Made by a program: the position numbers and the translations under genes. From Funneliformis mosseae (lineage: Eukaryota; Glomeromycota; Glomeromycetes; Glomerales; Glomeraceae), in the NCBI GenBank assembly GCA_910592005.1, contig CAJVPP010000008.1, positions 1 through 64,000 of the forward strand: 64,000 nucleotides of DNA, read 5' to 3'. Every line of letters starts with the position of its first letter. Within the stretch, counting starts at the first letter, position 1. Below are positions 23,901 through 36,731 of the stretch, piece after piece. The notes under the pieces were generated by a model. It was given only the letters and a program-made list of their open reading frames with translations. It searched no databases and was not told the origin of the DNA.

Positions 23901-26900
23901 TTACCTTATTGAATCAAAGAATGAATTTGTAATTAATTGTGTAGTATCAGGTCTTTCGTTGCCAGTTTCAGCTACCATCCACTTGACTAAAATAGAGACT
24001 CGTTTATCTTCAATGCTTTCAGAAACTTTGGTTAAATTTAATTGTTCCAAATCTTTTTCGGTTGTAAATATTAAATTTTTTGTATTTAAATAGTATAATA
24101 TACAACCTAAACTAAAAATATCTAAACTTGACAGACAATGTAAATAAGAAGATTGAGAGGTGTAAGGGGTGTTGGATGAAGAAGAAGAATATGATGAAGG
24201 TAGTGAGGAAGGAACGGGTTGCTGTCTTTGAAGATAAAATAATTCTGGAGACGTAAATCCTATTATGAATGCCTGATTATGGTGAGAATAAATTTTATCC
24301 CCAACCTTTTTTGCATGTTCAAAGTCACATAAACGTATCCTATGAATAAGACTATCTTTGCATATAATATTCGATGGGTTTAAATCCATGTGCTATAAAA
24401 AAAGTAATTGCAGTATAAATATGTAAATATGAAAATTAAAGGAAATAGGTCAAAATTTAATTTTGCTTACCACTACTCCATTCTTATGACACCAATCCAC
24501 AGCTAAACAAATGTTATAAAATACCTTTTTTATATATTCCTTATTGTCATATATATCTCCTGCTACTTCATCCAAAGGTTTTCCATAATACTTGGTAACA
24601 ATTAAACAATCTTGTTCGTTGATTGGATTGATACTTACATCTTCCAACTTTACGATTAGTTTCGACTTGAGTTCTTTCAAAAAGCGCCTTTCATTTTCCC
24701 ATCTTGAATGAGATTTATATTGTTTAATTATAACCTGATCACTAGTAAACTTATGTTGACCAAGGTATACTTTATTATGTGAAGTTGTTGCTCTTTGCAA
24801 CGGAGAAATTATTTCAAATCTATTAAATATAATTTGCGAATTATTGATTTGAAACGTGGAAGGATTAAATCCAAATGTAAGATTGTGAGGCAATTGTTGT
24901 TGAAAATTCTGTTGAGTAAACATTTTTGGTTCTAAAGGAATTTCTTTATGCTCACAATATTGAGATCCCACACTAACAGGCGGAGAATTTCCAACTTTGA
25001 TATGCTGCTCTATATTTCTTGATAAATTTTTATTTGGAATCGTTAATGGTTGAGTTTTGTTGTCTGGTGGATATTTCAGTGAAAGCGACGACGAAATTGA
25101 CGAAATTGGTGATAAATCTTGTCTTGTTTCATTTTCAAATGTTGGTGATGGTTTGGGTCGATAAGCGTTATTATTGGCATAGTCTTGTGGTTCTTGTTGA
25201 AAATGAACATTTATAGACAAATTGTCGTTTCTTATTTGTTGACGCTTATCAACGGTTTTTTGCTTTGATGATTTAGAAGTGTCGCTGGAAGAATGTGAAA
25301 ATCTTCTTTCATGTAAATGTGATTGATTATTTTTTAATAAATTATCTCTATTATCATTAAAATTATATTCTTTTATTGGCATAGAATATCGATACTTATT
25401 TTGTTCAATTTGTTTTTGTTCAGATTTATCCTTATAAGATCGTTGTCTTTGAACCAAAGTTGTTTTCGTTTGTGTTGCGTTAGTATGTGTAAGCGATTGA
25501 TGTCTTTGAACTGTAGGTGTTGGTTTTTGTAGAATTGCATAAATATGATCATGATCCGAAGGGTTATCTTTAAAAGATGGGATAGATGAAGATTCACGTG
25601 GTGAAGAACAAGACAATGTATCATTTGTATTTTGTTTTATTGCTGATTCGTGTTCTTGTCGAATCGATTTTCCTTTTTCTTTTCCAAAGATATGTCTAGA
25701 AGTAACTATGGAATGACAAGATATATCAAATGTAATATTTAATATTTTATATCCTTTCTCCACCAGAGAATGTTTTCCAACTAAAAAAAAAAAAAAAAAT
25801 TTTGATTAAATAAAGTGTAATAATATTAGTATAAAAGGATATTTATTTATTTATTTTTTTTAAAACAAAAAAATTCTTTAAATGTTCATACCATTTATAG
25901 GACCACCGTTCATTAATCTTGGCCAAATAAATTCCATTTCACCGGAAGGTCCAATACTTATTTTAGTTTTTGCCAATCCATTAAAATTTGTTTTAAAAAA
26001 GATCACCAAGTTATCGGGCCTTGCTACCAAAAACATTCCGATAGGATGTTTCCATTCTAATCGTTTTTCTTGCTGTTGTGAATCTATTTGCCAATATTTT
26101 GCCGTAGAATGAAATTCTTTTCGTAATTCAAATCCTAACGGACCGGCGTTTCCACACAAATTCTCGCTATGAGGTAATCGCAAGTATTAATTTAAGTACC
26201 TAGTTTTTTAAAAAAAAAAAAATTTTACAAAAATAAAGTAGAAAAATATGATTACTATTCTAAGTTATCTATCAACATCATCCCGATTCTTTTGTTACGA
26301 AGTGACAAATCTTCGAACATTTTCATCTCTTCAATTGGTGGTCTCTTTTTATTCATTTTTATAAAACGTTAGTAGATATTTTTATTTCTGCGGATTAAAT
26401 AAAACGAACGCGTAATAATTTGTTGACTTACGTTTGATAGGAAATATAAATAAAATTTCAATTCAATCTTTGGCTTTGGTTCATCATTTCGAAGCTTTAA
26501 ATTAACTTGAAAAAAAAAAAAAAAAAAAAAAAAATATTTTTTTCGATTTTTTTTTTTTTTTTAATTTTATCAACTAAATAAATAAATAAATTTCCAACGA
26601 CGTATAAAGATCGCTTACTTTTATTATCGAATTCATCCGATTTATCAAAATTTTCTAAATCCATAGCTATCTCTCCTAAACGTCCATCAGGTCCTTTAAT
26701 AGATGCATCCCAACATGTTATAACCAATTTATTACTTCCGGAAGTATTTAATGTATCAAGTTTAAAATGAATATGTTCATTCCATGATGATTCCATTATC
26801 GTATCTGAATTTGACATTCTACTACAGATTAGAGTAAATTTCTTGTCAATTTTTTTTTTTTGGGATTGCTACGTCACAACACAACGTAATTTTTGAAACT

Positions 26901-27025
26901 TACGCAGGGGATAAAGGGGATAGAGTCGTTATTTTTCGTTCGTTGTTATACTTAAATTCTAACTGTAACTTGTTGGGTTCTTTTAGTGAAAATGCTTTTA
27001 TTAATTTTGCTAATTTTCTCTCCAT
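23901..27025 (-). CDS. C2-like domain plus divergent protein kinase
   Basis: Seven exons (27025-26904, 26821-26619, 26505-26432, 26344-26256, 26166-25892, 25780-24471, 24392-23901) splice to 854 residues with consistent phases. Residues 40-135 look like a C2-type beta sandwich (SSWNEHIHFKLDTL, LVITCWDAS, RLGEIAMDL). An unrecognised segment (160-270) and a Gln/Ser-rich disordered linker (280-570) follow. Residues 575-850 are a kinase fold: the ATP Lys is in VIIKQYK, the catalytic loop HMDLNPSN has Asp 694, the metal site is DFE instead of DFG (714-716), then SPE for APE and DIFSLGC. No glycine-rich loop is evident. The key Asp and Lys remain, so weak activity cannot be excluded; a scaffold pseudokinase is the alternative. 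The gene is tandem with the LisH gene upstream. Exact substrate family not recognised. Confidence 0.75.
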
Positions 27026-29399
27026 ATTTTGGTTTTTTTCAATGAAACTATTTCGTAAGATTTATCATCAAAACTTAGTTTATATCATTAGTTATTTTAA
27101 TAATTAGAATAAGATAAAAAAATAAAATAAAAATACCTACCACCGAAGATCTTTTATTAGTATAGAACAAAAATTTGGAATCGTTTGGTTATCCATTTTT
27201 TTTTTTTTTATTTTTTGTTTTCGAGAAGTCCAAGTAAAACAATATTCAAAAAAAGAAAGGAAAAAAAAAGATACAAAAAAATTAATAAATAAAGAAAAGA
27301 AAAGGAAGAAATTGAAATTCTCAAAAATTTTTAGAAAAAATTTTTAGAAAGTTAGTTCCACCGCCATTATGTGTTCATTAATGAGAAATTGTGTTCAGAT
27401 TTGTTATCTTTTTTTTCCCTTTCAAATCGATTAGTCCAATTGTGAACTTTCTAAATATAGGTAACTTTAACAATAAATAAACTTTCTTTTTCCTTCCAAA
27501 TGAAAAACAAACTGTGGGTGATAATCCCCAAACATTTGTTGTCATACATAATAAGAAAAAACTTGTGACATGTGAGGAAAAAATTGTTAAAGGTAAATTA
27601 AAAATTTGAAGTATTTTTATAGGTTCTTTGATTCATTGTTTCAAGGCATCGTGCTATTCTCTGCGCCACTTTGCAGATTGACGCATATACACACTGTATA
27701 TACAAAGGTCCTTTAAGTTTTATAACTCAACGCGAAAGAAATGACTAATGACCCTCCTTTATATCATTCTAAGGGTTAAAAATATCTAATACACTTTTTT
27801 TTTAAAGAAAAAAAAAAAAGAGACTCAAACAATGATTACCAAAAACTTTCGAAATAAAAAAGTTGTGATTTCAGATACTAGATTATCTGAAATTAAAAAT
27901 CAATTTAATTTCAGTCAAAATTGACAGTTCCATTAGAAATATCAAATCACATGATTCATAAAAATTAATTGACTTTTTTGGAAACCAATTTTGGAAACAA
28001 TTGTACCATCGATAAATTTTTTTTTAATTTAAATTAGTAAATTAGTGCATTTATTTTGACATTCTTTAAAAAAATTCAAGGACGAGATCAATGAAAGAGT
28101 CAATCATATATTGGTAAATTCGCTTGAATTTATCCATCTAGTGTATATGTTGTAATCCTTAGAATGACAGGATGGTACCATTGAAAAAGGCGAGCATATA
28201 ATGGTATACATATTGGATACGTAAGTCGAGTAAAACAAGGATGGGAAGAAAAGAAGTTGTAATGTATGAAGATCCGTGTCAAATAATTATTTGATCTTAA
28301 TTGCGGTTAACTATGTTTTTCTTCTTTCAATTGTAACATGACTCTTGTAAAGCGAAGTTGTTGGTTTCATTTTAAAGCAAGAACCAACAACATTTGGAAA
28401 TTTTAGTATTGAAAGGTGGATATGAACAGTAAAGACTTCAATTTTATTAGTTCAATTCCTAACTATTATAAATGTATTTTCATTTTAGGGTGAAAAACAA
28501 TCATGAATAGCAAGAACTTTCTATAAAAGAAAATGGTTCATAGGAAAAGCTAGGTAGTTTGGGTAGATTGAGTAGAGTAGATCAGCTCTGTTTTCTTTTT
28601 TAAAAAAAAAATTTCGTTTTTTATGATCCATCGACGATGTAAGTAATACCACCTTTTAATTTATATAATAATAATAATAATAACTTGTATTTCTTTACAT
28701 GATAATTAATTTTTTCTTTTGTAGTTCCAAAGCTTATTTCATTCATTTGAACAGTAAATATCACGGAATTTTTGAAATTATATATATTATTTATTATTTA
28801 TTATACAAAAAGGGAGGGAAGAATGATTAACAAAAATAAGCCAAAATATTTTACCTGAAAATTTATTTATTTACCAAATCAATATACTGAAATGCGTGGG
28901 TTTGACATATTTCCGTTAATAAATTAGCCATCGATAAAAATATTTCTTATCATACAGTTCGTAAATAGTTTTGGTTCTATAACGAACATGTAATGATTTA
29001 ATTTAGAACCAAGCAAAGAAAAATGCTAAAATTTTTTACAAAACGAAAATATTTCCTTCACCAAAAAAAAAAAAAAAATGTAAACTATATCCAAGTAAGT
29101 TTTTGGAATACTGGATTCATTAATTAAAGGAATACTATAAATTTGCAAAAATCTTGAAATCCAAAAAAAAAAAAAAAAAAGAAATTGTTTTTGATTGGAA
29201 TAAATAACTCACTGGGATAAATAATTAAAAGTCGGTAATTTTTCGCGGTTTCGGTAAAAGTGAATTCGGAGATTTTTTCAACTGCCCTCTTGAATAAACG
29301 TAGAAAGTTGCCATTTCGCGTACACCTGAATAGTAAGTGTTCGCACGAAACGAGATTGGGATAATTGACTTCCAGGAAGAAAAATTTCGAGCCTATTCA
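27026..29399. other. 2.4-kb intergenic region upstream of the kinase gene
   Basis: It presumably holds the kinase promoter and the 3' region of the LisH gene, both on the minus strand. Homopolymer tracts and an (AAT)n microsatellite at 28668-28682 are visible. No gene is supported. Confidence 0.55.
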
Positions 29400-30565
29400 T
29401 CATGTTGGATATACCTTGCTATTTTTTTGTCCTCTAGACATTACGTTATGCAAATGTTCTCGCACCAATGTCGCTTGCTTCACAATCCTTTCAAGTGCCG
29501 ATTCGCCCGCATGATAATCAAAGGCTAAGACGAAGAAAGTGAAAAAATTACATTAATGATCAAAAAAAAAAAAAAAATTTCACTGATTCTTGAATTAATC
29601 AAAAAAAATGAAATGAATCATACATAGAATGGCACTATTAATTTCATTTGCCAACTTATCTCGATGTTCTTGAGCCAATAATGACCCTACTGGTGACTTT
29701 TCTGGATTTTCATATGCGATTAATGCACTCACGGAACTAAGTTCCGCGTTAAACTTTTCCGCATTAGCTCCCTTCTTTATGGGAAAACTTGTTAATACTG
29801 ATTGAGCGAATAATAAAGCTTCGATCGGATTCCCAGCACGAACTGTCTCAATAAACTGTTGACATTGAAGCTTGAAACATATATCAATTGAACGCGGGGA
29901 AGTTCTAATGTCTTGTTCATCTGAAGACACAACATGGGGAAATTTATCTCGACATAATGCTAAGGCTTCATTAATACTACCAGCTATTATAAATTGGCGG
30001 ATTTCTTCGTACAAAAAAAGAAAAGACAAAAAAACCTAGGTTTCTAGTTCATAGATCACACAAAATGAAATGAAATGCGCGAAAACAAATGTAAAAAAAA
30101 AAAATTTTAAATTATCCACTTACTTTTTCTTGTTTCTAAACTTTTTAGAGCAAATTCAGAATTAAAGCTCTCGCCATTTCCATTATTCGTTTGATTCTTC
30201 TTCAATACTTCAAGGAGATTCGAAGCCTTAACTTCTTTATAAATTGATTCATTGGCGGAATCAATATCCATATATTCCTCTTTATTTGAATCAACCATTT
30301 CGCAATCCCCATCTTCGTCTACTTCAATAGCATCAATAGGGACGAGTGAATTATTATCGTTACGAACGGTGCCACTTGCTGAGCCATTCTGAGATCCGTT
30401 TGAGCTAAGTTCAATGCTAGGTTCACCTACATTCAAAGCATCTTTAAAAAAAACTTTGGCGGTTTCGCCATAACAATTATGTATGAGGTAGTCTAGTACC
30501 AACTGACGAACGACAGAGTCGTCGGGTTCTTCATTGTTTTGGTAAACTTCTGGACAAGGCTCCAT
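29400..30565 (-). CDS. LisH-CTLH-CRA domain protein (GID/CTLH ligase or RanBPM-like)
   Basis: Three exons (30565-30124, 30004-29624, 29524-29400) give 315 residues. A LisH motif is at about 14-45 (VVRQLVLDYLIHNCYGETAK). An acidic disordered insert (55-110) follows, then a CTLH region (KIRQFIIAGSINEALALC; LQCQQFIETVRAGNPIEAL) and a C-terminal CRA region (ALIAYENPEKSPVGSLL; NEINSAIL; ESALERIVKQATLVREHL). This domain order marks subunits of the GID/CTLH E3 ubiquitin ligase: Gid8 has no SPRY domain and RanBPM/Gid1 has one. No SPRY is encoded here, while the acidic insert and SPVG region resemble RanBPM, so the exact orthologue is open. It is divergently paired with XPA, sharing a 289-bp promoter. 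The second-exon acceptor was chosen to continue ETRK into KIRQF. Confidence 0.85.
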
Positions 30566-30854
30566 TATAAAGAAAGATAATGATCATTAAAACTTCAAAA
30601 ATGAAAAAAACTTTGACTAAAATTAATTAATTATTTATTAATTGGGCGGTGTTAACATTTAAAACTAACACGCTTTATATATATATTCTGATAGGAAGAC
30701 TCGTGTCATTCTATATGTAGATGTTTGTTTAACATAAAAAGGGGCAGGATCGCAGGGGAACAACGATGATCCACTCCAATTATCGATAGTCAAAATTTTG
30801 ATTGCATAATTCGCATAAATCACGAAATTTAATATCAATTTTTTATAAAAGAAA
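30566..30854. promoter_or_regulatory. Divergent promoter between LisH-CTLH gene and XPA
   Basis: Only 289 bp separate the two start codons, so both 5' regions must lie here. Visible elements are a TTTATATATATATTC block (about 30675) and a GGGCGGTG stretch (about 30642). Assignment as TATA-like and GC-box-like sites is inference. Confidence 0.5.
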
Positions 30855-32079
30855 ATGTCTTCTCAAGAAAAGACTTTAAATTCTGATATAACACACGTTA
30901 TTACTCTAACTCCTGAACAAATTAAGCGTATAGAAAACAATCGATTGAAAGCACTGGCACTAAGGGAAAAGCAGAAACAGCAAGAACATAATAATTCAAC
31001 TTCCAGAACCGAACAAAAGGACATTCAAGGAACCACCACAAATAATGAAGATAACACTGAAGAAAAAAAATTACGTCCCATGAAAAAATTTCAAAACTAT
31101 GCAGAATATGACTTTTCAAAAATGAAAGATACTCGTGGAGGTTTTCTTTTGGAGGAAGAAAATGAAAATTCTAAAAAACGAAAGTGGGAACCTCCCGAAC
31201 CTGAATTTGATGCTTTAGAACCATGTAACAAAACTATTGAAAAACGAAATCTTTTTAAATACATGATGATTAATTAAGTTTTTCATTTTTATTTTGTAGC
31301 CATAAGCATTGATCCAGCTGAAAATCCAAAATGTAAAGAATGCCATTCGTTAGAATTAGATAACTTGTTTCGTAAGACTTTTAAAGTCAACGTATGTAAG
31401 AAATGTAAGGAGAAATATCCGGAAAAATATAGCTTAATAACCAAGACTGAGGCAAAGGAGGTAAATTTTCATCAAAACTTCTTTTAAATATATCGATTTA
31501 CTAATTTTTTTTTTTAAAAAAATTCAGGATTATCTATTAACGGATGGTATGTATTTTTTTTTTATTATTATTGATTTCCTTTTTATTATTATTATTATTG
31601 ATTCCAAAAGAAAACTCTTTGCTGTTTATAATCATTTAGCTGAATTGAAAGATGTTGAGGTTTTACCACATTTATCTAAACCAAATCCACACAAGGCAAC
31701 CTGGAATAATATGATGTTGTTCCTCAGAGAACAGGTCGAGGAATTCGCGTTCAAAAAATGGGGAGGTGAGGAAGGGCTCGACCAAGAATATGAGAGGAGA
31801 GAAGATATCAAAAAGAAACGGAAGGATAAAAAATTCAAAACGAAACTGGCGGGCAAGTAACTGTGTAAATTTATATTAATATTTATTAAATAACGCCATA
31901 AATTAATAAAGCTGTTTTCTATAGATCTCCGAAGACGCACTAGAACAGAAATTTTAGAGAAAAACAGACGAAAGGAACATAAGCACGAATTTGGGGAGGT
32001 TGAAGAAGATACAGAAACTGGAGCAACTACCCAATGCTGTAAAACTTGTGGATTGCGAATTGAAATTGATGTTTTTTAA
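30855..32079 (+). CDS. RAD14: XPA/Rad14 nucleotide-excision-repair protein
   Basis: Five exons (30855-31224, 31300-31460, 31528-31546, 31640-31852, 31925-32079) give 305 residues. XPA verifies damaged DNA and organises the incision complex in nucleotide excision repair. The sequence shows [14 protein letters not shown] before a C4 zinc finger (CKEC, then [14 protein letters not shown]), the DNA-binding/RPA-binding core [16 protein letters not shown] with [11 protein letters not shown], and the C-terminal [16 protein letters not shown] and [11 protein letters not shown] segments typical of XPA. Length is close to the usual ~270-370. Intron 4 has a GC donor (GGCAAGTAAC at 31852-31861). Using it preserves the reading frame, while the adjacent GT gives a stop. 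The gene is divergent from the LisH gene and convergent with PLP2. Confidence 0.93.
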
Positions 32080-32144
32080 AAGAAGTACATTGTATTCCAA
32101 TACAGTTAATCATCAAGTTGATCAGAAATTAAGGATTAAAATAA

Positions 32145-33110
32145 TTAATCATCGTCAGTTTCGTCCTCATCACTTAAGGCAACAGTTGCCGGGTTTCTAA
32201 TTATTTTTTGTGTAGAATAATCATCTTTTTTCACGGCACTTTTGTTGGAATCCTCAATAACGCCAATAGAAATTAGATAATTTTCTAGGGCTATAAATAT
32301 AAAAAATGTTAACTCAAAGGCAAAGATTCGGTATTGACAAATAAAGAAATACCTTGAGGAGTCACATTCATTCCTCCTAATTGAGATATGCCCACAAGCT
32401 GTACTTTAAGGTCACCATAACCATATATTAACAGAGTGGGTAAATTCCTATCTGGATAATTTGGTATACATTGATCTCCAATTATTTTTACGAATTTAAT
32501 TGCTTTGTATTTTTCTGCAAGTGTTGATAAATGCCTGTTCATTAGTTTACATTCTGGAATTCTATAAAATTATTAATATATTAACAATAAAATCAAAAGA
32601 TTTCTCATAATATTTATTACACATACGGTTCGTTGAACAAATGTACGACCACCCAAACTTCTTTACTTGCTTCCGTTACTTCTTTTATAAAGTCGGGTTT
32701 TGATATATGAATTACCTGACCAAACTTTTCACCTGATGCTTCGACTTTCATCTCCGCTATTCTCTTTTGTCTATATGATCAAAAACTGTAAATTAATTTT
32801 TAAAAAGTCAAACGTTCCAATAAAAATAAGAATCTCACCGATATTCCATTAATACTCGATCATCCTCTTCATCTTCCAATTCGTCCAATTCATCCAATGT
32901 TTTATCTTCCAAATGTTTATCCTGATTTTCACGAATAACTTTATCCATTTCTTCAAATATTTCTTCTTCTGTAGGTCCTTCTATTGGAGGAAGGATACCG
33001 CGATCTCGAAGAATATCGTTCCTATAACATATTAATTCTTTAATTCAATCTCTTTTTTTAAAAGAATTTGTTTTTAATTACCATTCAGTATCTGCGTTTG
33101 GATCGTCCAT
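32145..33110 (-). CDS. PLP2: Phosducin-like protein (PLP2/PDCL3 type)
   Basis: Five exons (33110-33082, 33021-32839, 32770-32627, 32561-32353, 32290-32145) give 236 residues. The start MDDPNADTEWNDILRDRGIL with the following IPPIE and acidic helix is typical of PLP2-type proteins. A thioredoxin-like domain follows (FGQVIHISKPDF; EVWVVVHLFNEPIPECKLMN; CIPNYPDRNLPTLLIYGYGD; GGMNVT). There is no thioredoxin CXXC active site, as is normal for phosducin-like proteins. The family assists the chaperonin CCT in folding actin, tubulin and related clients. The C-terminus is acidic. Its 3' end lies 65 bp from that of XPA, on the opposite strand. Confidence 0.93.
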
Positions 33111-33373
33111 GATTAAATTGATTTTATGCAAAAAATATGAATTTTCACATCTTTATATACAACGAATTGATGATCATCCCTTTTTAATTATGATCCATTT
33201 ATGGAAATTTTTAAATTAGTATTATTATAAATAATCACAAAAATGTTGACATCTGACATCAATGCTCAACAAACTAAAGATGTTAAAAACCAAGCTCTAA
33301 TATGACGTAAGAAACTTCAAAATAAAATAATAATAATAATATAAAGAAGTAGCAACCTTTTTCCTTATCGATA

Positions 33374-34110
33374 TAGTTAGGGACGAACTTGTCGGACAAC
33401 AAAAAAGTTATTAAGGAGGAAAGACACCCGGGTTCGATAATTTCATCAAGTGAAAAATTCGTTGAACAGGCTTATAAATTTATACCTCCATGCAAAATAT
33501 TCGTCGAGCGAAGGGAACAATTGTCGGAACTCAAAAATTGCTCAATAAGTCTGTCCCATTACATTAAAAAATAATGGGAAATGTTGAGAGAAACTTTCGT
33601 GAAGTTTGTTCAAATGAACAGTGAATATCGAAATTATGAATCGGTACTCAACACGTTAATCGATAAACGGAAAGTAGTCCCCTAAAAGACGATCAAGACC
33701 TTTGCGAAATGCTCCGATCATTTAGATCAAAAAAAAAAAGATTCAAGTCTACTTTGTTCATAGAGGTCCCATCAAAACGTATTCTCGGATTGATTCTCGG
33801 CTAAATTTGTCAACTATAATGCCTTAGCGGCGAAACGGAAGATTCTAAATTGACGGTGTTCCCAGTGAAAAGCTTTAAACTCTTATAATGGAGTTAAAGT
33901 CCCGTCTTGACAACACCCTACCAATTTACTGTCAATCGAAGCCACCAAATCAATCTACGTTTATTCGTACCTGTTGCTAGAGCAACAATTTCATTTTCCG
34001 GTCCAAATGGATACGATCCTGATGACTTTCTTGCGCTAAACAGCAAAAAGATGATTTTGTCAAAAGCGTTGTCCAATGTGCGATCCAGTTCGAGTATTCC
34101 TTGTTGAATC
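33374..34110 (+). pseudogene. Degenerate unrecognised reading frame in tandem unit 1
   Basis: From about 33374 a frame reads SEKFVEQAYKFIPPCKIF and continues in other frames through 33600-34110 (CEMLRSF, ARATISFSGPNGYDPDDFL), interrupted by stops and shifts. Related but more broken sequence recurs at 35850-36330, 38150-38660 and 40370-40830, one per unit. I do not recognise it. It may be a second, already dead gene of the duplicated unit, or the 5' portion of a longer lost gene. Confidence 0.35.
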
Positions 34111-34498
34111 GTATGGTTATTGTAAATATTAACACAATTCATTTGGACGAATATTGTTCGTTGAATCCTGTTTTATAAAACGTATGGCAACGAATTGTCG
34201 AGCTCGAGACTGAGAAAATTTGAAGATTCATAACTGTGTTTCTTTCTAAAATTAAACTCCTTCCGTCAACAAGAACTTAGTATAATCGAAACCCGCTTAC
34301 ACGCGACAAAAACTTCTAGAGCTTTGAATTGAATAATCCTAGGTTACTGACGTAGCAACTTTTAAATTTAAACATGATAACAAAAATAAATAAATAAAAC
34401 ATGGTTGTCGATAAAGTATAAATTGATTTTATTTTCGCGCAAAGTACAATCAACGAGTTCATATTAACAATTCTAAACGTTAATTCCAGACAAACTCA

Positions 34499-35153
34499 TT
34501 ATACGTTGAATACACTGTGGAACTCGGTAATGTCAAACACTCCCTTTTTAGGGCATACCACCATATACGCACGACCAACATCTGGATTGCCTTGAGTATG
34601 TCTCCACCATTGAGCGGTGTTAGTTGTAAGTTGGCTGATGCATGATTGTAAGTTTTGGTGAGCCTCACCATTCGGAGTTTTGACAAAGGAAAAGATGGAA
34701 TCAGATGGTGTACCATTTGGCGGAAATGGTACACATCCTGGTTGTCCACGAATTACTAATAAAGAAAACAAATTAGAAAGAACCCTCAAAAAATTAATGA
34801 TAAATACAAATAACCTTGAAAATTTATAAACATACATGCAGAAATTGTGTTTATAGCGTTAATTCCATGTAGGTTATTTCTATGGACTAACCCATCCGGA
34901 TTCCATTCTATGATTAATAAAGGGTCTTCGTATAATTCGTTGCTTTGCACGTTAGGATTGGTATTTTTTCGAAGGGTTCTCACTCTTTCTTCATTTAACC
35001 TTTCGTCACCAAAACCTACAAGACAGCAATAATATTGTAGACAAAAGTTGTAATTAGTATAAACGTAAATTCTTGCTAGTCCAAAAAATAATATTTCTCA
35101 CCGGTCGATGATTTTTTAGAAAAAATTTGCTTGACAGTTCTTGTAAAATTCAT
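34499..35153 (-). CDS. Tandem-family small protein, copy 1
   Basis: Three exons (35153-35102, 35015-34836, 34755-34499) give 162 residues in a closed frame. The N-terminus MNFTRTVKQIFSKKSST is basic. The middle contains LIIEWNPDGLVHRNNLHGIN, and the last exon contains GQPGCVPFPPNGTPSDS, AHQNLQSCISQL, QWWRHTQGNPDVGRAYMV and ends FNV. I do not recognise a known domain, and there is no signal peptide or membrane segment. Relative to copy 2 it lacks about ten residues after NEE (an in-frame deletion in exon 2). Conservation of splice sites and frame against copy 2 argues that it is a real protein-coding gene. Confidence 0.7.
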
Positions 35154-36731
35154 TTTTTTTTTTTTTTTTTTTTTTGCGTATTTTTAAATTAAACATGGTT
35201 GCTTTTCATTTATATATCTTTTTTTTATTATTATTTTAAATAAAATGATGTCAAAAAAAAAAATAATAATTTATCAAAATTTATTGATTAACGCAATCTT
35301 TTGGTCGAGTCTATCCTAATGATGTTCTTATAAGAGAAAGTTCTGAACGAATTTAAGTGTGAAGATTTTGATTGGGGTTGCATTAGACCTTATTTGCATC
35401 ACTGTGATAAAACTCAGCGGGATGATTTATTTCTGACGTTGAATGTCTCAATGATTAGAGGTGAATAGAAAATTTATTTCACTTTATAAAGCCGAATTCA
35501 TGTATTTTGACTTTTTCCTGTATCAATAAAGAAATCCTTACTAATGTATAATTTTCGAATGCACGGAATATTTTTAGTATCAAATGATAACCGATATTTA
35601 GTAAAGTCTTTGCCTACTTAAATAAAGAGCATATTCAATGCACCTTACAAAAAAGTAATGCATTTGAGATATTAATGCAAATTGAGTTTTGTTCATCTCA
35701 GGAAATTTTTTTTTTTTTTTTTTATTCTTCGAGTTATGACTGATATTTTTTTTTCCAATTAATAAAAAGTTTTATTAAACTTAAATTTATGAATGGAGGA
35801 AAATCATATCAACTGCCACTTTGAGTGAGGTATTGAAATAAAGAAACAATTTGTGGAACTCAAAAACTGCTAAAAATTAAAAATAATGGGAAAGTTGAGA
35901 GAGACTTCGTGAAATTGTTCAAATGAACGATGAATATCGAGCTCATTGAAATGATGAAACGGTACTCAACACGTTAAATGAAGACCTTTGCGAAATGTTC
36001 CGACCATTTATATCAAAAAAAAAAAAAAAAATTCAAGTCTACTTTGTTCATAGAGATCCCATCAAAAAGCATTCTCGGATTGATTCTCGACTAAATTTGT
36101 CAACTTTACAGCCTCAGTTAGATTTTTTTCGTGAGGAACGTTGAAAAGCTTTAAAATCTTATGATGGAGTTCGAATCCCGTTTTGACAACACCACATCAA
36201 TTTACTGTCAATCGAAGCAACTAAATCAATTCGTACGTGTTGTTAGAGTGAACATTTTCATTTCCGGTCTGAATGGACATGATGATTTCGAGCCATCCTT
36301 GTCAAATCGTATGTTTAATGTAAGACGAACATTTGTTCGCTGAAATTAAATGAATACTGTTATATAAACTAGAGACTGAGAAAATTGAAGATGAAAACAT
36401 TTCATCACAGAGTTTCTTTCTAACATTAAATTTCCTCAATTTCTTAATGGTGAAAACCGATCTCTTTGTCATCAAGAACTTAGTATAAAGCGAACCCACT
36501 TTATACATTCGAAGTATTGACATGGCGTACGCGACAAAATTCCCATTTGGTTTGAACCAAATATTCCTGGATTATTGACGCAACAATCTTTAGACTTAAA
36601 CACGATAACAAAAAAAAAATCAAAAAATGATTTTCGATAAAGTATAATTTTATTTTCGCGCAAGGTACAAGCAAATTTTTAATCAATGAGTTCATATTAA
36701 CAAATTCAACGTTAATTCCAGACTCAACTCA

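Noticed and set aside
30922..31119. 65-codon minus-strand frame
   Set aside because: Antisense to XPA exon 1.
36161..36343. 60-codon plus frame in tandem unit 2 and an AGTTCGAATCCCG tRNA-like T-arm within it
   Set aside because: Corresponding positions in other units read AGTTAAAGTCCCG or AGTTAAAATCCCG, and no acceptor, D or anticodon arms can be folded around it.
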